DNA of 64,000 nucleotides from Haemaphysalis longicornis (GCA_013339765.2 CM023456.1:88176797-88240796); one strand, 5' to 3'. Numbered from the stretch's first letter, positions 32,487-45,010 are shown. Made by a program: numbers and translations. The notes: generated by a model from the letters alone, not told the origin.

Positions 32487-33351
32487 TGAATGTTACCCTT
32501 TGTTGCTGCTACATCGTACTTGCGTCTCTTTCGTTGTTCTCGTTTTGTTTCGCTTTGGTGCAAATTACTTCAACCGCGTTTTCTGCTGCGTCATGTGTGT
32601 GTCTCTTTCTCCGCTTTTGTGTCTTCGTTGTACGGTGTGAATTACGTCAGAAAAAAAGACTGGCACTTGCCTCAGCGTCCCTTGTGTTACGAGGAAGATG
32701 CAATAACGATGGTGTATTTCCATGTATTTACAATAGACGAGTAGGAGGAGTCACGACAAGTCGGGCAAGCCGGCCGCCGTAGGAACGAGACCCAATCCTA
32801 GTTTTCTTCGTTGTTTGCTGCTACCGCTAGAATCATGGCCGGCATGGTCCAGGCACATCGCCCCGTAATCGTACATGCGATGAGCTTGTAGTCGTGCTCC
32901 ATCTTTTTCCTAGTTTGTCTAGGAACATGACCTTCCTGTTTGAAAAGCACCGCCTCGGTGCTAGGGAGCAGGAAGAGGAGTTGGCGAGGGGAAGCGCCTA
33001 CGCCTTGAGACGTCAGCAATGTCTGTTTGACGGCGAGTTCATGGATCCGATGGCAGTGCTAGAGAAATCTCCTAGGGGACGTCCTAGAGCTGACTCAACA
33101 CCTGGTTCAGGCCGGCGTAACATGAAAGAAGTTTCTGAGACAGTCCTGGGCGACGAGTGGGGAACCATAACAAAACGACTGTTCCAGGGAATGGCTGGCG
33201 CTCCGATGGCAGCTATCGGAAACGGTCTCCTGTGAGGACTGTGAAGCTGATAGTTGTGCACGAGCGACTTGCCGTGCAATCTTGGCCTAATGATTGCTTC
33301 GTTTGTGTATTCTGTTGCAGCTCTATACAGAGGAACGAAAGTGTTCATGGG
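32487..33351. other. Unresolved region with a 113-aa plus-strand frame
   Basis: Frame 32894-33235 plus (113 aa) reads MTFLFEKHRLGAREQEEELA, then YALRRQQCLFDGEFM and GRPRADSTPG; a 111-aa frame lies opposite (33013-33348). The arginine-rich plus-strand segment faintly resembles the start of PIF/Harbinger-type proteins, but no catalytic or Myb/SANT motif is visible, so no call is made. The first 160 bp may contain a T-rich unique flank of the SINE. Confidence 0.3.
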
Positions 33352-34000
33352 TTATGTCGGCTCGCGTCCGTAAAGAAGATAACAAGGGTAGAATTCAGCT
33401 GTGTCATGGTGGGAAGAGTTGAAGGCAAAGGTGACGTAAGGTAATGGATGGTCACAATCTCGGTTGTCAACTAACACGTACATCGACAACATGTCCGCAA
33501 GTTTTCGGTTAAGACGTTGCGTGATACCATTCGTTTGAGGGTGGTAGGCGGTAAAAATCTTGCGGGTGGGCAGCAAGAGAGAAGTGTGTCGTTGTCAACT
33601 CTGGAGAAGAAAGTACCGACCTCGGTCGGTAATAAGTTGTCGAGGAGAGTCGTGCTGCAAAATAACGTAACAGAGGAAGAAAAGTGCAACGTTGGTCGCC
33701 CAGCTTATTGGAAGGGTACGAGTAATGGCGAAACGTGTTGTAGAGTCCGTAGCAACTGCAACACATTTGTTTCCTGATGTAGGTTCAGTAAAATGGCCGA
33801 GTAAGTCGACGCCGACCCGTAGGATTGGTTCAGTTAAAAAGTCTATCGGTTGAAGTGGACGGGCAGGTAGTAGTGGTGGAATTTTGCACCGTCGGCAAGA
33901 GTCGCATACGTTGGCATAGTGCCGCGCGGACTTGTATACAACATGCCTACCGAGACCAAGGCAGAATATGGCTTCGATAGTATTGTATATATTTATTTTG
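33352..34000 (-). pseudogene. Gypsy (Ty3) integrase remnant
   Basis: The minus-strand frame ending at 33595 contains the zinc-binding tail HYANVCDSCRRCK, then LLPARPLQPIDFLTEP, VGVDLLGHF (first catalytic Asp), GNKCVAVATDSTTRFAITR, and ITDRGRYF (second Asp). After a frameshift the frame 33576-33352 gives TAYHPQTNGITQRLNRKLAD, where the third catalytic Glu of the DD35E triad is Gln. It then reads YVLVDNRDCDHPLPYVTFA and FYPCYLLYGREPT. Integrase inserts element cDNA into the host genome. The frameshifts and the Glu to Gln change make this copy inactive. No LTR was found next to it. Confidence 0.9.
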
Positions 34001-35164
34001 TGCATGTCTTCCCAGTTTATACTGAAGGTTGCGCCTTCACACCTTTCCACCCGACTGCTATATTTTGCCTACTATTTATTAGCGCTTCATGCCAAGCTTT
34101 AAGTATATTTTTACCTCTGCCTTCTTTCGAAGCCCGGACTCCTTGCGCGCCAATTTTATTTAGGCAAAGTGGCACGGGTTCGAAGTCTGCAATCGATGCT
34201 CATAAGTCGGTGCCCTGGCACGTCTGGGTTTCCTGCCCCTGGCTTTCGTTTGTGCCATTGTAATAAACTTCGTGCGGGTCTCACATTGCTCCCCAGCCCA
34301 CCATAGATGTTTAGCTCTGTATTTATGGCGCGGCCTCCTGAGCGTTCCCTGCCTGCCTGCTCTTACATTGTGCGACGCGCTTCGCGCGTTTGCCCACTCA
34401 CACCAGCGAGCTCCGTCTGTTTTCCTCCTCTCTTATTATCTCCACTTTGACCACCCTCCCCAGTTACCATTTACTGCGCACCTTTGCTTTACGAAGCTGC
34501 GCTTGGCGCTGCCTTTGCAGGAGAAAACGGTTCATGCTCAAGTTTTCTAAATGTCTGCATGTTTTGAGTCTGTTTTATTATTCTTTTAATGCGAAATGCC
34601 ACATTACTGATCTCAATACCACTTTTAACGCTGTTATATCGGGGTTCATTGCCAGCTAAATAGTTGGCGCGTGATAAAGTTCTGGCATAAGGGAGCCGTA
34701 CCGATATGGGACGCAAGTTGCAGCGGCTGGAGCAAGAAGGCCAAAAACTACTTACTCTCTATGCGTGCATTCATTACTCCCATGTACTAGCACAGGGGGG
34801 CCGGCAGCAAAGTACCTGTACGTTTAGGTCTTAAGATGTTAGACCTGATAGCATGTGTTCGGCTTAGAGGAAGCGTGTAAGGGTGGTTCTGCTGCAGTCA
34901 GCATCTTCGCCGCACAAGCGCTAAAGGTCTCCCGAGAAAGCGAGACTAGCACAAATGGGATTCTCCGCAGCACACAAATGTAACGACTCATGTTCCGCAA
35001 GAGAAAATGAACGCAACCTTTCCAGGAAAGGCAGGCTGCATGGAATGTTAACGAGGCCTGGCCAGCGCTGTACGCGTGCGGGACTATATTTTTTCCTTCC
35101 CCTTCAAAGAAATAACTGAAAACAATTTTCAAGATATGTAGCGCTTGGGCGACTACAAACGGTC
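34001..35164. other. Unassigned sequence
   Basis: No gene or repeat recognised. Overlapping frames of 89-114 aa at 33919-34659 plus are motif-free. Confidence 0.5.
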
Positions 35165-35297
35165 AATTTTCCCAACTATTGATGGATTGTAGGGTTTAAT
35201 GCACCGACGCAACGCAGGCGATGAGGCGCGCCGTAGTGGAGGGCTCCAGATTAATTTTGTCCGCCTGGGGATCTATAACGTGCGCCAAATTTTCCCA
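35165..35297 (-). repeat. tRNA-derived SINE, copy 5, 5'-truncated with target-site duplication
   Basis: Only the 3' half of the SINE (35175-35287) is present, starting on the minus strand at GGCGCACG within the body and ending in AAACCCTACAATCC. It is flanked by the 10-bp direct repeat AATTTTCCCA at 35165-35174 and 35288-35297. The intact duplication shows that the truncation happened at insertion. Confidence 0.9.
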
Positions 35298-35739
35298 TAT
35301 AACGCGCGGCATCTGCCTATTCGAAATGCAGACAACATGATCAGAGTGTGCGGGCACTTCAGGAAGCTGAGAGCTTCTTGTGACCTATTCCATGAATAAG
35401 CGTTTTGATAACACAACTTAGGCCAAAGAAGCGACTTTACATATGGAGGTTCCAATCGCCCAAGACTCCCGTAAGAAGACCGTTGTCTCCCGCTGGTCAG
35501 GCCGTTATGAAGGTATATATATAATATTCGATTCGAAGATATGATGAGGAAAGTCTTGGCTTTAATGCCACGTACATTTCACTATTTCGGCGATGTTCCG
35601 GTCGAAACAAAAAAAACATGGAAGGAGCGCGTCACTGCTTTGCGCGCCAATTTACAGGGAAAAGAGATCAAAAGAGAGATAAAAAATCAGAAATGGTAAA
35701 TCAGACAGTGTCTTCGGTTGAGACGATACAAGAGCAAGA
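35298..35739. other. Unassigned spacer
   Basis: No feature seen. Confidence 0.4.
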
Positions 35740-35744
35740 AAGAA

Positions 35745-36511
35745 ACAGGTTCCGTGATTCGTTGGGCTTGCCGACTACTATCGCCAGTTCATCCACAACT
35801 ACGCGGAGACCGCAAAGCCGTTGAGGACCTTACCCGTGGAACGGCAAAACGTAATCCAGTGAATAGAGGAGCAGAAACGAGGCCTCTTTGCGTTGAGGCA
35901 GAAGCTGTCGTCTTCGCCCTCATTAGAGGGTGTATTATAGCGGCTCGCGTACGCTACTTTGGGGTCGGCGGGTAGTGGGGCCCGACTGCTTATGCGCGAG
36001 GTGACTCGCCCAGAAGGGCCACCCTTCACCAGAAGGAATGTGTGGGCTCGGCGTGGCGGTCCGCTCTTCCCCGCAGAACGAATGCGCACCTGCCCAGTCG
36101 AGTCACGGTACCCGCTGACAGTAGCGTAGCGTACGCTAGCCGCTATGCTAAAACTCCCTATTCAAGCACCGGATCTACGGAAAGACTCCATGCGGCGCAC
36201 ATGCGCTTGTGACGAGAGCGTATGGGTAGTACTGTTACAACAGAAGAATAGAAACCTTAAGTCCATTTCTAGCTAGCAGAACGCTTTCCTTATGTGAAAT
36301 AAAGAGTCCCACCGTCAAACGAGAATGTGTCGCACTCATTTTGTCTTTGAGGAAGTACCTTTCATTCTTGTGTGGCATAAAGTTAGCCCTTCAGACTTCA
36401 CCTGAACAGCCATGTTTTGAAATGGAGCATGTCATCCAAAAGTTTTCATTCGCCTTAAAATACCTACAGGCCTCTGATAGGGTAGGAGCCAATTTTATGA
36501 GCCGATTGTAG
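35745..36511 (+). pseudogene. Gypsy (Ty3) RT edge and RNase H remnant
   Basis: At about 35770-35830 one frame reads DYYRQFIHNYAETAKPL, the block that ends the reverse transcriptase of Ty3/Gypsy elements. VLLQQKNRNLKSIS at about 36215-36270 is the first part of RNase H. The best-preserved part is 36305-36511, a single frame to TAG: RECVALILSLRKYLSFLCG, then FEMEHVIQKFSFALKYL and VGANFMSRL, matching the RNase H end (W-x-x-x-L-x-x-F and VADxLSR). The piece is on the strand opposite to the integrase remnant at 33.4-34.0 kb, so it is a separate insertion. Frameshifts and stops abound. Confidence 0.8.
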
Positions 36512-38418
36512 TGGCGGGTAACTTTAGGAGACGCTCGCATTCTTGCTGTCTTCGGGTGATTTCCTCAAGCAAGAAACAGCCACCGACATATATACAGCCG
36601 TATTCAAAAACAGCCATCTTTAAGAATAGACAATTCGCATTGGTGAGACTGAAACGATACGCCCAAGTGAATATCGATGGTCAATTTGGCATTGAAAACA
36701 CAAGAAAGACAAAATTCCGATCATCGTCTTGGACAGCTTTGCACTGGCATGCTACAGCGACTCCAGATATGCAATCACAGGGTAAGTACAGATTGACAGA
36801 TTGTGCTCGTATTTGGTCTCTCTAGAAAGCGATTGTCGCTAACATCACACTAGATCAACTAAGCGTTGTGTAACTCTTGATAAGGTGCAGTGTTCTAGGA
36901 GCAGCTTCGCTGCACATACGCTTTCTCATGTATGGGATGGCGCACAACTTTTAAACAAGTTTTCCGGGTCCACAATCTATTATCCTCAATTGTAATTTCC
37001 TGATGAATGAGGGCAGGGTGCAAAGTTTTTCGTGCGGTCACTTTCACATACAAAAACAGTGCAAATGATCAAAACGCTTCCCTTAAAAGCACCTCTTTCA
37101 CAAACCCAAACTTTGTTGCGCTCGTAAAAACACGCACATGCAGGCGGCAGCCCATGGGGACAGCGGCGGTCGACATGACGATCGGCGGTCGTAAGCGCCA
37201 GGCCGGGTCGTTATGCTGTACCTGAGAATACCCCACCGTCACCCTTAACAACCTTGAAAACAGACGGCGGCTGTAAAGAACCAGAGTTATTTTCATCATC
37301 TCACAGATAAGAGGAAAGGCTCGCACGCCAGTGCTTTCCTGTAGTTAATCTCTTTTTGGAACAATGTATACATTTTTACGGATTTTTGTGCGAAGTGTTT
37401 TTACAGATTTCCAAGAAAAATTAAGTTTAAAGCCCTGATAATATTGGCTTACTCTCCCTTTTATAATATGCGTGCAGGTGTAATGGCTGGAACTCTGCTG
37501 TACATTCTTCTCAAATGATCAGATAGATTTTGGTTTTTCTCTTGTTCAATTTTCTTATTCTGTCTTTTAGGCGTTTTACAGCTGCCGTCTTTATTGCATA
37601 TTTCTTTGCTTCGGCACGTTGTATTACCCTATGTGTTAACACATGTAAGAAAACAGATAGAATAACGCGTCAACTTGAGCTCCAATGGCCGTCCGCTAAG
37701 TCGTTTTTACGCCGGAAGCTTACAGCAGTGAATGAATATACACGTTAAACGTTTCCAAACGCCACCTAGAGAAATCACATTAGCGCAGGTAAAAATTTCC
37801 GCGTATCTCTTCCTTTGCGGGAAATTTTCGTCGAAAGATGACAGCGTTCAACCGTCACAGCCACGTAAAACCCTGTCCTCTCTCCTCGTCTTAAACCACG
37901 GGCACTTCCCCTTACTTCTTCCATCCGAATCTATTTCAGTTTTCCTGCGTACACACTGCTCACGCGCTAGGTGTTGGGGGTAGCTCGCGTATTTTCTTTT
38001 TTTCGTTCAGCTTGGAACAGCCACAGACAGGTATGTTTTATTTAAGAGACCCAGCAATACTTTCCCTTTCTAAATCTTAGGTTCTTTAATCTTAATAATA
38101 TAGTTAGCACACACATCCAGTACTTAGAATAGGCGGTAACAATGCACGTCAGTCAAAATTTTTTGCTCTAGCACCAAGGAATCTTGAGAAATTTGCATGA
38201 AAGTTGTTCCTGCCTTTCGCGGTCTTGGCGCTCTTAGGCCGCTTTAATTGCGTCATAACGACGATGCAGTGCCTATTGACCGGCTTCCTTTCACTTGCAG
38301 CAATTAACGAACGAATTCGATAGTCACTTAAAAAATACATTCACCTCCTAAATAAAGTTGGTAGAAGCGCGAGAGTTTTCAAACATCAAAACTGCGTCTA
38401 AAGTGCGTCAAAACCTTT
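36512..38418. other. Unassigned sequence
   Basis: No supported gene or repeat. The first part may belong to the preceding Gypsy remnant, but no integrase motif was seen. Confidence 0.45.
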
Positions 38419-38562
38419 TTTGAAGAAACCAGGGCAGGACCATGGGACATGAACGATCACCTTAATGTTGGAGTGGAATTGGTATCTTACAATGGTGATG
38501 ACAGCGCTATTTGGAGGCAGCTGCTAATGGCCACCTCTTCTCCTTTTCTGATATTTTCTGCA
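38419..38562 (-). mobile_element. LTR-like direct repeat, distal copy
   Basis: About 144 bp, matching 40284-40427 in the same orientation at roughly three quarters identity by eye. Shared blocks are GAAGAAACC, GATCACCTTAATG, TATCTTACAATG and GGCAGCTGCTAATGGC, plus TTTTCTGCA at the end. The terminal dinucleotides have decayed at the TGTTA end. Confidence 0.6.
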
Positions 38563-40283
38563 TCCTCCCGGCCGCGCGATAAATGGAGGAGGATGCTGAG
38601 CATGACGTGAAGGATTTCAGTTTGCAGCGGCCATAAGCACTCGTCTTTTAATAGTTTCGTCCAAGGTCACGTAATCCGTTCAATGTGGTAACAATCCATG
38701 TCACGTCGACGTTGGCCACACCATGGTAGTCCAGTCTTCTGCTTCCACCTATGCTTGAAGCATCTGTGTAACATTTGCCTTGAGGAGTCACACCAGTTTA
38801 GGCAGGCAATCTGGACCACCATCGGACCTGGATAAAGATATAGCAGTGTCTGTGCAAGCTTCGTGTGGTATGGACGGTAGACTGATTGTATCGTGGAGGA
38901 AGTCACTACCGGTTGCGCCTTTCTATGTGTGTAACGATCTTCTTTGTCAAAGACACCCTTTTTCTCCATGTTTTTTTCGATGAGTCTGCACTTGATCGAG
39001 CGTTTCGGTGGAGACTTGTTTAGGGTTCTTGCACCTGCTGATCGTAGGGCTGCCTTGATTCACCGTTTTCTCAGTCTTCGTTTCGACTTCGGGATCTTGA
39101 AATTGGGACATTTCGCATTGACCAACCGAATCACCTCCAAACACTACGTTCCGCAATGGCAACATGTACCTAAAGGCTTCATGCATGAGTGTGAGGTTTG
39201 GCCGACCTGTCAATTGTTCTAAAGGGGGGCTTCGTTCGACTTTGGTGGTGCTTTTCGGCCTTCAAGAGTTCGATCGTTGAACACAGATTATGTTTTCGTG
39301 CCATAAAAATTGTGCGAATCCGATGACTCTTCGAGTGTCTCCACCGCATTGCTGTAGCTCTGACCACTCCTCACCTTTATTGGAGTTACTATAGCCACGT
39401 CATCGTTAACAGCGTGCACTGCGGAGAAAGCTGTTTCATATTCGTCATCTGAGCACAGAACAGTAGCAGCTGCCTCCTCTTTTTCTTTTATTGCATTCAC
39501 TCCACGTTTAGAGCAACCAAGTCGTTGAGTGACCTCTGGCGTTTCACGATTATAAAAAAGTGTCGCCAAATTACTCTTCCGGTAGAGATAGCCATTGCTC
39601 TGCACTGCCGAGTCATTGTTGTAGGAGATACCTGCCTGTTTCTTCGGTGATATTGTTACAATGTCATTGTTGGAATGGTCTTCCAACTCTGGAAACAATC
39701 TGTGCATTCTAAACTTTGATAAAAGGATAGAATCTTTGAATTCGTATATGCAATTTAATATTCGGTCAAGTGATCCGAATCAACAACTTCTTCAATACCG
39801 CCGTCAAGCGGCTCTGGAATATTGTGTTTTAAGTAGGATTTGTTTCAAGAAAATCAAATTACCGAATGGTGGTGTGTTGGCGCTCATCTCAGTTTCGATG
39901 TCGTCAATCAGTGGGGTTACGGTTTTTCCGACGAGACCTCGTCATTGACAAAGTGCTTCCAGGTTCATTTGCGCTGTCGTTTATGTTTACGTGTTCGTCG
40001 AGAAGGATCGCTGTTGGTGGAAGGTCAGAGAGATTTTCGTTCACTTTCACTAATTTCTCCGAGACGTCCGGAAGAATCGGTAACGTCGTTGATGGCGTCG
40101 GATGTGGTACATGTTCAGCATGTCCTCAATTTCTTGGGTTTTCTTGGTGGACGCTAGCGGTCAATGGTCTGGGGCAACATTCCAGTGCCATTCCAGCCGT
40201 CTCACTCACGTCACCATTAATGGCGGTCCGCTCACGTCGTTCTTCAACTGTGTAATCTTTTCATCCTGGTCATCGCACCATTT
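38563..40283 (-). mobile_element. Internal region between short LTR-like repeats
   Basis: About 1.7 kb between two direct repeats. Next to the proximal repeat the minus strand starts TGGTGCGATGACCAGG (about 40280-40265), a plausible primer-binding site, which sets the element on the minus strand. The longest minus frame (39707-39288, 139 aa) contains NNDIVTISPKKQAG, TQRLGCSKRGVNAIKEKEE and VTPIKVRSGQSYSN but no gag, protease or RT motif I can name. Further minus frames at 39213-38667 are lysine- and arginine-rich. This could be a decayed BEL/Pao-like or a non-autonomous LTR element. Confidence 0.45.
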
Positions 40284-40427
40284 TGTTAAAGAAACCGGGC
40301 CGGCACCGTGAGACGTGAGTGATCACTTTAATGGTCGAATAACAATTGTATCTTACAATGACGGTGATAGCACCATTTAGAGGCAGCTGCTAATGGCTGC
40401 CTCTTCTTCGCTGTAACATTTTCTACA
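40284..40427 (-). mobile_element. LTR-like direct repeat, proximal copy
   Basis: Bounded on the plus strand by TGTTAAAGAAACC at 40284 and TTTTCTACA at 40427, so on the minus strand it runs TGTAG to TAACA. It contains TATCTTACAATG and GGCAGCTGCTAATGGC. It is followed on the minus strand by TGGTGCGATGACC. At about 144 bp it is short for an LTR. Confidence 0.6.
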
Positions 40428-43400
40428 ACCCTCACTACTAGTGCGCTCAATTTCCGGTGGAATTGCGTCCAGTTTGGAAGACAAACCTTCGAAGGCACAA
40501 ATGGCAAACAAAGAACGAACTTATGCGACGTTTCGCGCACTAAGCAAGCGCATCAGCGAATGATCTGCATTGTACCGATACGCTGTTTATGGGATAAAGG
40601 TATGCTATTGTACTCTTTCTTCTGATTGTGGCGTGTATTGTCTTATCCAGGACCATTCCTTTTGCGCGATTTTTTAGTCACCATTCTAACACGATAGAAG
40701 CCCTCTTTCACGCTTGCGCCGTGTGTCCAGATACCTCACCCTACCTTTTCGGTCGACGAACCGGTCTAAGTGAAATGCTTTAGCATTTTGATCTGACGCC
40801 ATTGGTCCCACTAAACGGACGGTAGATTTGCTGTGACGAGCAAATCAAGCAGTGTCACTTCGTGCTGGCGATAAGTAAAGTTTAACAATGTTTCCATTTC
40901 AGAGTCTGCTTTTTTCTCGCGTCATTTGAATACGGTTTTGTTGCGCCGTTTTTTTCATTTGCTACCGTACAATTCAATCAACCCTGTACTTTTACCCAAA
41001 GGAACTTGGGTACTGTCGGTTATGTCGTTATATTCCGCCTAAAAACCATTGATGTTTTACTTGCGCTGATAAATGTAGACCCGTATAACGTATAGCAGCA
41101 GTTCATTAGCAGCGGAACGAGACAATACGTGATATGCGTTTTTTGACTCTAGTGACGGGCCGGCGAATCGACGCCCACAAAAAAAGACGTATGAAAATTT
41201 CCTAGCTTTTAAGTAGCTCAAGAAAGACTGTCGTCATTACAGTGGCGTAGTGATATCTGTTGAGCGAAAATAAGGCAGAAGCCTGAATCCAGCTTCTGCC
41301 GTAAAAATTAAACTGCCCATTACATGCCTCTCCACAGCAAGCACTGAAATAGTATTACAGATCCATTGGTGGGTGTTATGGAATGCGTCAAAATCCCGAG
41401 TCCCTCCCGTAGCAGGTGGAGGCTTGGCCAGGCAAACAAAAAGACCCTGACAAGCGCTTCTCGCACTTTCTGCGTACGCAGGGCCAACCATGATTAGCCC
41501 CGTAACCATCTCAGTGGTCAAAATTGATCGCCTTAGCAGCTGCTTTGGCCACCTGTCGCTTATTCAGTCGTCCACTGATATCAGCATTGAGTCGCTGCCA
41601 TTCCCATGGGCATTTTGGCCACCTTGCACTGTCTGCAGACTCGACTCTTTCAGGCATGCAAGCGGTGGTGGGAGTCACGCGAACCGTCGAGATGCCGTAA
41701 GACGAAACCGATGCGTCGGCAGAGTCAGGCGACCAGTCAACTTGAAGTTTCCCTGGCAGCGTTGGCCGTGTTGCGAAAGCATATCCCAAGTCCCGAAGAC
41801 ATCTTTCGCGCCGTGCTCTGTGAAATCTCTCGGTCTCTGCTCGTCAGTTGCTCTGTTTGATGCCTTATCAACGCAAAAGTCTTGCCTACATGCCCCGTAT
41901 ACTGCTCAAGCACTAAAGAAAAGATAGCAGTGGCTGGCTGTGGGAGACCCTAGACTATTCTATTCTGTCCGTAGTACTATTGTTCATAGAATCTGTGCCG
42001 GCAAAACCAGAGGTTGAGTTTGAGCGGGAGTAGACGAACACCAAAATGAAATAAAAATTACCAAAAATGTCAACATTTCTTTAGTTCGTAAAATTGGGTG
42101 CCTTACCAATTTATTTTTCGAAAATTGAACGGCGCGAAGTCGTGGTAGGAGGACGCTTGGACGTTGCAATACGCTTTCCTAACAGCACGAACAGAATTTA
42201 TACAGTCTTAACATGTTGGGGTGCTCTACACGTCGATGCTGCACCTGCAGTATAGTTCCCGTACTAAGGAAAGACTACGGATCAACTACATCATTTAGCT
42301 ATCTTTACAGCTCGCAGAAATCTCGACACACCAAGGCGTTATCTTGTCGCTTCTACCGTAAAAACGGTTCACCCGCGGGAGTCCATCCTTCTCCCGCTCA
42401 GGACGACTGCGTTTTAGCCGCTGACCCAGGTGCCATTTCAGGAGGGGAAAGAAATATTACTTTTCGGGCAATATAATAAACACCGAGCCACAAAATGGTA
42501 AACAACAGTTGTAATTTTCCTTCTAATGCATCTCGTACCAATGAATCTGATACCCAAGTCAGTCACATGAGTGCAGGCGTCATCTTATGCAGGCGTGTCC
42601 CCTCTTCATTCGAGCGATGAATTCAACATTTATGTTATTTTTTACATGAAAATGTGTACGTCAATACTTTTTTACCTAAATCAAATAAATCGCCCGGTAT
42701 TCGCGCTACCTATATTTATAGGCCCTTAAAATGTACTTTTAAATATTTTGAATAAACATCATTGACACCAGTGACATTCTTGTACGATAGACCACTTCAA
42801 TCATATTTACACTATAAAGGCGGTTCCCATCTTAACGAGGAACATTACAGTCTGACTTTTATCTTAAAGAGCTTATCTCAGATAGTACAAAAACACATCG
42901 AATTAGCTATGAGATGTTTCCATACAAACCTGATATTTTCTCGCATCTGCATTACGATTTTGGGGAAGAGGGTAATACTGGAAGAATTGTCTGGTGGTTT
43001 AACTTTTTTTTGAAGAAATCATATGACTTGCGGGCTCTTTCTTGACGTCACCAAGGGGAATAAAAAAGCAGCATAGCACAATAGCGCGTTTTTTTAATCC
43101 CAATGCGCCCAAAAAGGCGGGTAGTTTTTTCAGAGCGCGATCAAAGCCTTACAATCAACAATCAGCACCATAAAAAGGCCTCAAATAGGCGCATAGCCCT
43201 GATACATAAACGTGATACATAACGTGAAATATCCAATGACAGGTCGATATACCCTTAGGACTGAACAGAACCTAAAAATAAACAAACACAGAAAGATGTC
43301 GCGGACGCTTTTTCAGAGTAAAATAAAAGCTATCATCAAACAAGGATGTAACCGAAGCCCATATTTTGCACGTTTTTGTGAGTTTCATTCGCGGACAATA

Positions 43401-44682
43401 TATCGCTACGATGGCTTCGCGAACACGGTTCGCGATGGCTTGCTTGCGAACACTGCGAACACGATGGCTTGCGAACACTGTGAGAGAACACGTTCTGCAT
43501 TTTTTTTTATTGCATGCCCTCTTCGCGTTGGACATGGCGAGCTATAGCCAGGATTTCGTAATCAATTGTTCTTCATCCATAACGAATGTTTTCAGCTCGA
43601 CGCCCCTCGTTGCGCCGGGGATGTTGTTACATATTATACCTCAACCGCCGACGGCGCGGCGTTCCAGATGGAACCTCCTTTCGTAACGAGTAAATTAATC
43701 TGTTTCTGTTCGTTGCTTACCCCTTTTTCTTCTTACACCACGCCGTTTATGACGACGTTTTTTAGTTCGATCATTGCCAGTCTTCCCACCATACAGAATT
43801 TAGTACTTGTATGGCTGATTCAGTTTGTGTCCCGTACCCGCCTGCTACGTTAGGTGAGGCGGTATGCCCGACAGACCAGTAACCGCCGCGGGGTTGGTCT
43901 TGTACGCCCGAAAAAGTCTCCTGTAGTATTTTGTTTTTTCACCTTAGATCTTCTTAAAATTCGCAACGCGGCTTAAACTTCACATCCCCCCTGTAATGAC
44001 TGTATGATTTGAGCAGTAAATACAAAATTTAGGTAATCCAAATGTTTGTTTTTAATATTGTGGTCCCTTTTACGGCCTGAATCTACACATCGGCTATGAT
44101 TCTCAGTGTAGTTTTTCTCAAGAAATTTGCCCTAAATAAACAAAATATTTAACCGCACTGAATAAACTTGGACCACCCTAACAATATTTACATGCGTCTA
44201 AATGTCGACACACCGGCGCTTTTCTTTTCCGCCTTCTTCCAAAAAAAAGAGGGCTTCCGTGGTGAGAATCACGCCCTCATCTTAGGCTCACCAGTAAAAC
44301 ACCTGAGCCAGCAAGCTGCCGCAGCTGATGGCTACAAAATGGTGAACCATGGCCTACAAGGCGTAAATCCGGACTAGTCGGAATACGTTTATCTTGCACA
44401 GCCTAAAATATACGGAACGCAACAAGTAAAAAAATACACCAGAAACGATGTCTCCTGACAATTTTTTTTGGTGGAAAACCCAAACTTATGCACCTAGTCG
44501 TCCTATCGCTGCCTATGCGCAACGCCCAAATACGTTAAAAACAACAACCAAAAGGTGGACTCCTTGTTGCTCTCTGCGCACACACAAAAAAAAAACACTT
44601 TTACATAATTTCTGTTAATTAGCGCCGTCAGTATAAGACTACTTTCTTTGCCGAGAGAATCGAGGGTTGCGATGCAACATCC
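40428..44682. other. Unassigned sequence with a short minisatellite
   Basis: No gene recognised over about 4.2 kb. The 145-aa plus frame at 41490-41927 and its minus-strand partner are motif-free. A short tandem cluster of GCGAACAC / GATGGCTTGC units lies at about 43405-43490. Confidence 0.45.
43405..43490. repeat. Short GATGGCTTGC/GCGAACAC tandem cluster
   Basis: Three to four imperfect copies of a roughly 25-bp unit built from GATGGCTTGC and GCGAACAC. The purpose is unknown; slippage-type expansion is likely. Confidence 0.6.
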
Positions 44683-45010
44683 TCATTTTGCGAGGTGGTA
44701 TGCGTCACTTACTCTATCATAGTCGGCTTTGTGTCTTGCGGCTGCTTTATTGGTCATAAAAACACGACAGACTTCACATTCTCGCTTTGCAGCATCAGGA
44801 GCGACATCAACACCACTTCTTTTGGACCACCTTCTTTCAACCTTACGTTCAACCATCTGCCCTATGTATAGGCGCCCACATGGAAGGGGCCAGTTGTTCA
44901 CGATGCCTGATGAACAACGGAACAAAAAACGTACGGAGTGTTTTACGTAGCATCAGTTCGCTTTTCCAGTCATCTGCACCTTCCTTGCTGATGTCGAACC
45001 AATGGTATCC
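44683..45010 (-). pseudogene. Penelope-like GIY-YIG endonuclease fragment
   Basis: The minus frame 44925-44683 (80 aa) starts MFRCSSGIVNNWPLPCGRLY and continues IGQMVERKVERRW, matching the core of Penelope-like GIY-YIG domains (G-V-V-Y, P-x-x-C-G-K-x-Y-I-G-Q-T-G-R). The following KRECEVCRVF is cysteine-rich, as expected for the linker. The GIY tyrosine is Asn, and TGRC is MVER, so it is degenerate. A further minus reading (SELMLRKTLRTFF, about 44970) could be the RT end. The RT core is absent. Confidence 0.5.

Noticed and set aside
32894..33235. PIF/Harbinger transposase or associated protein
   Set aside because: Only an arginine-rich resemblance; no catalytic or Myb motif could be read.
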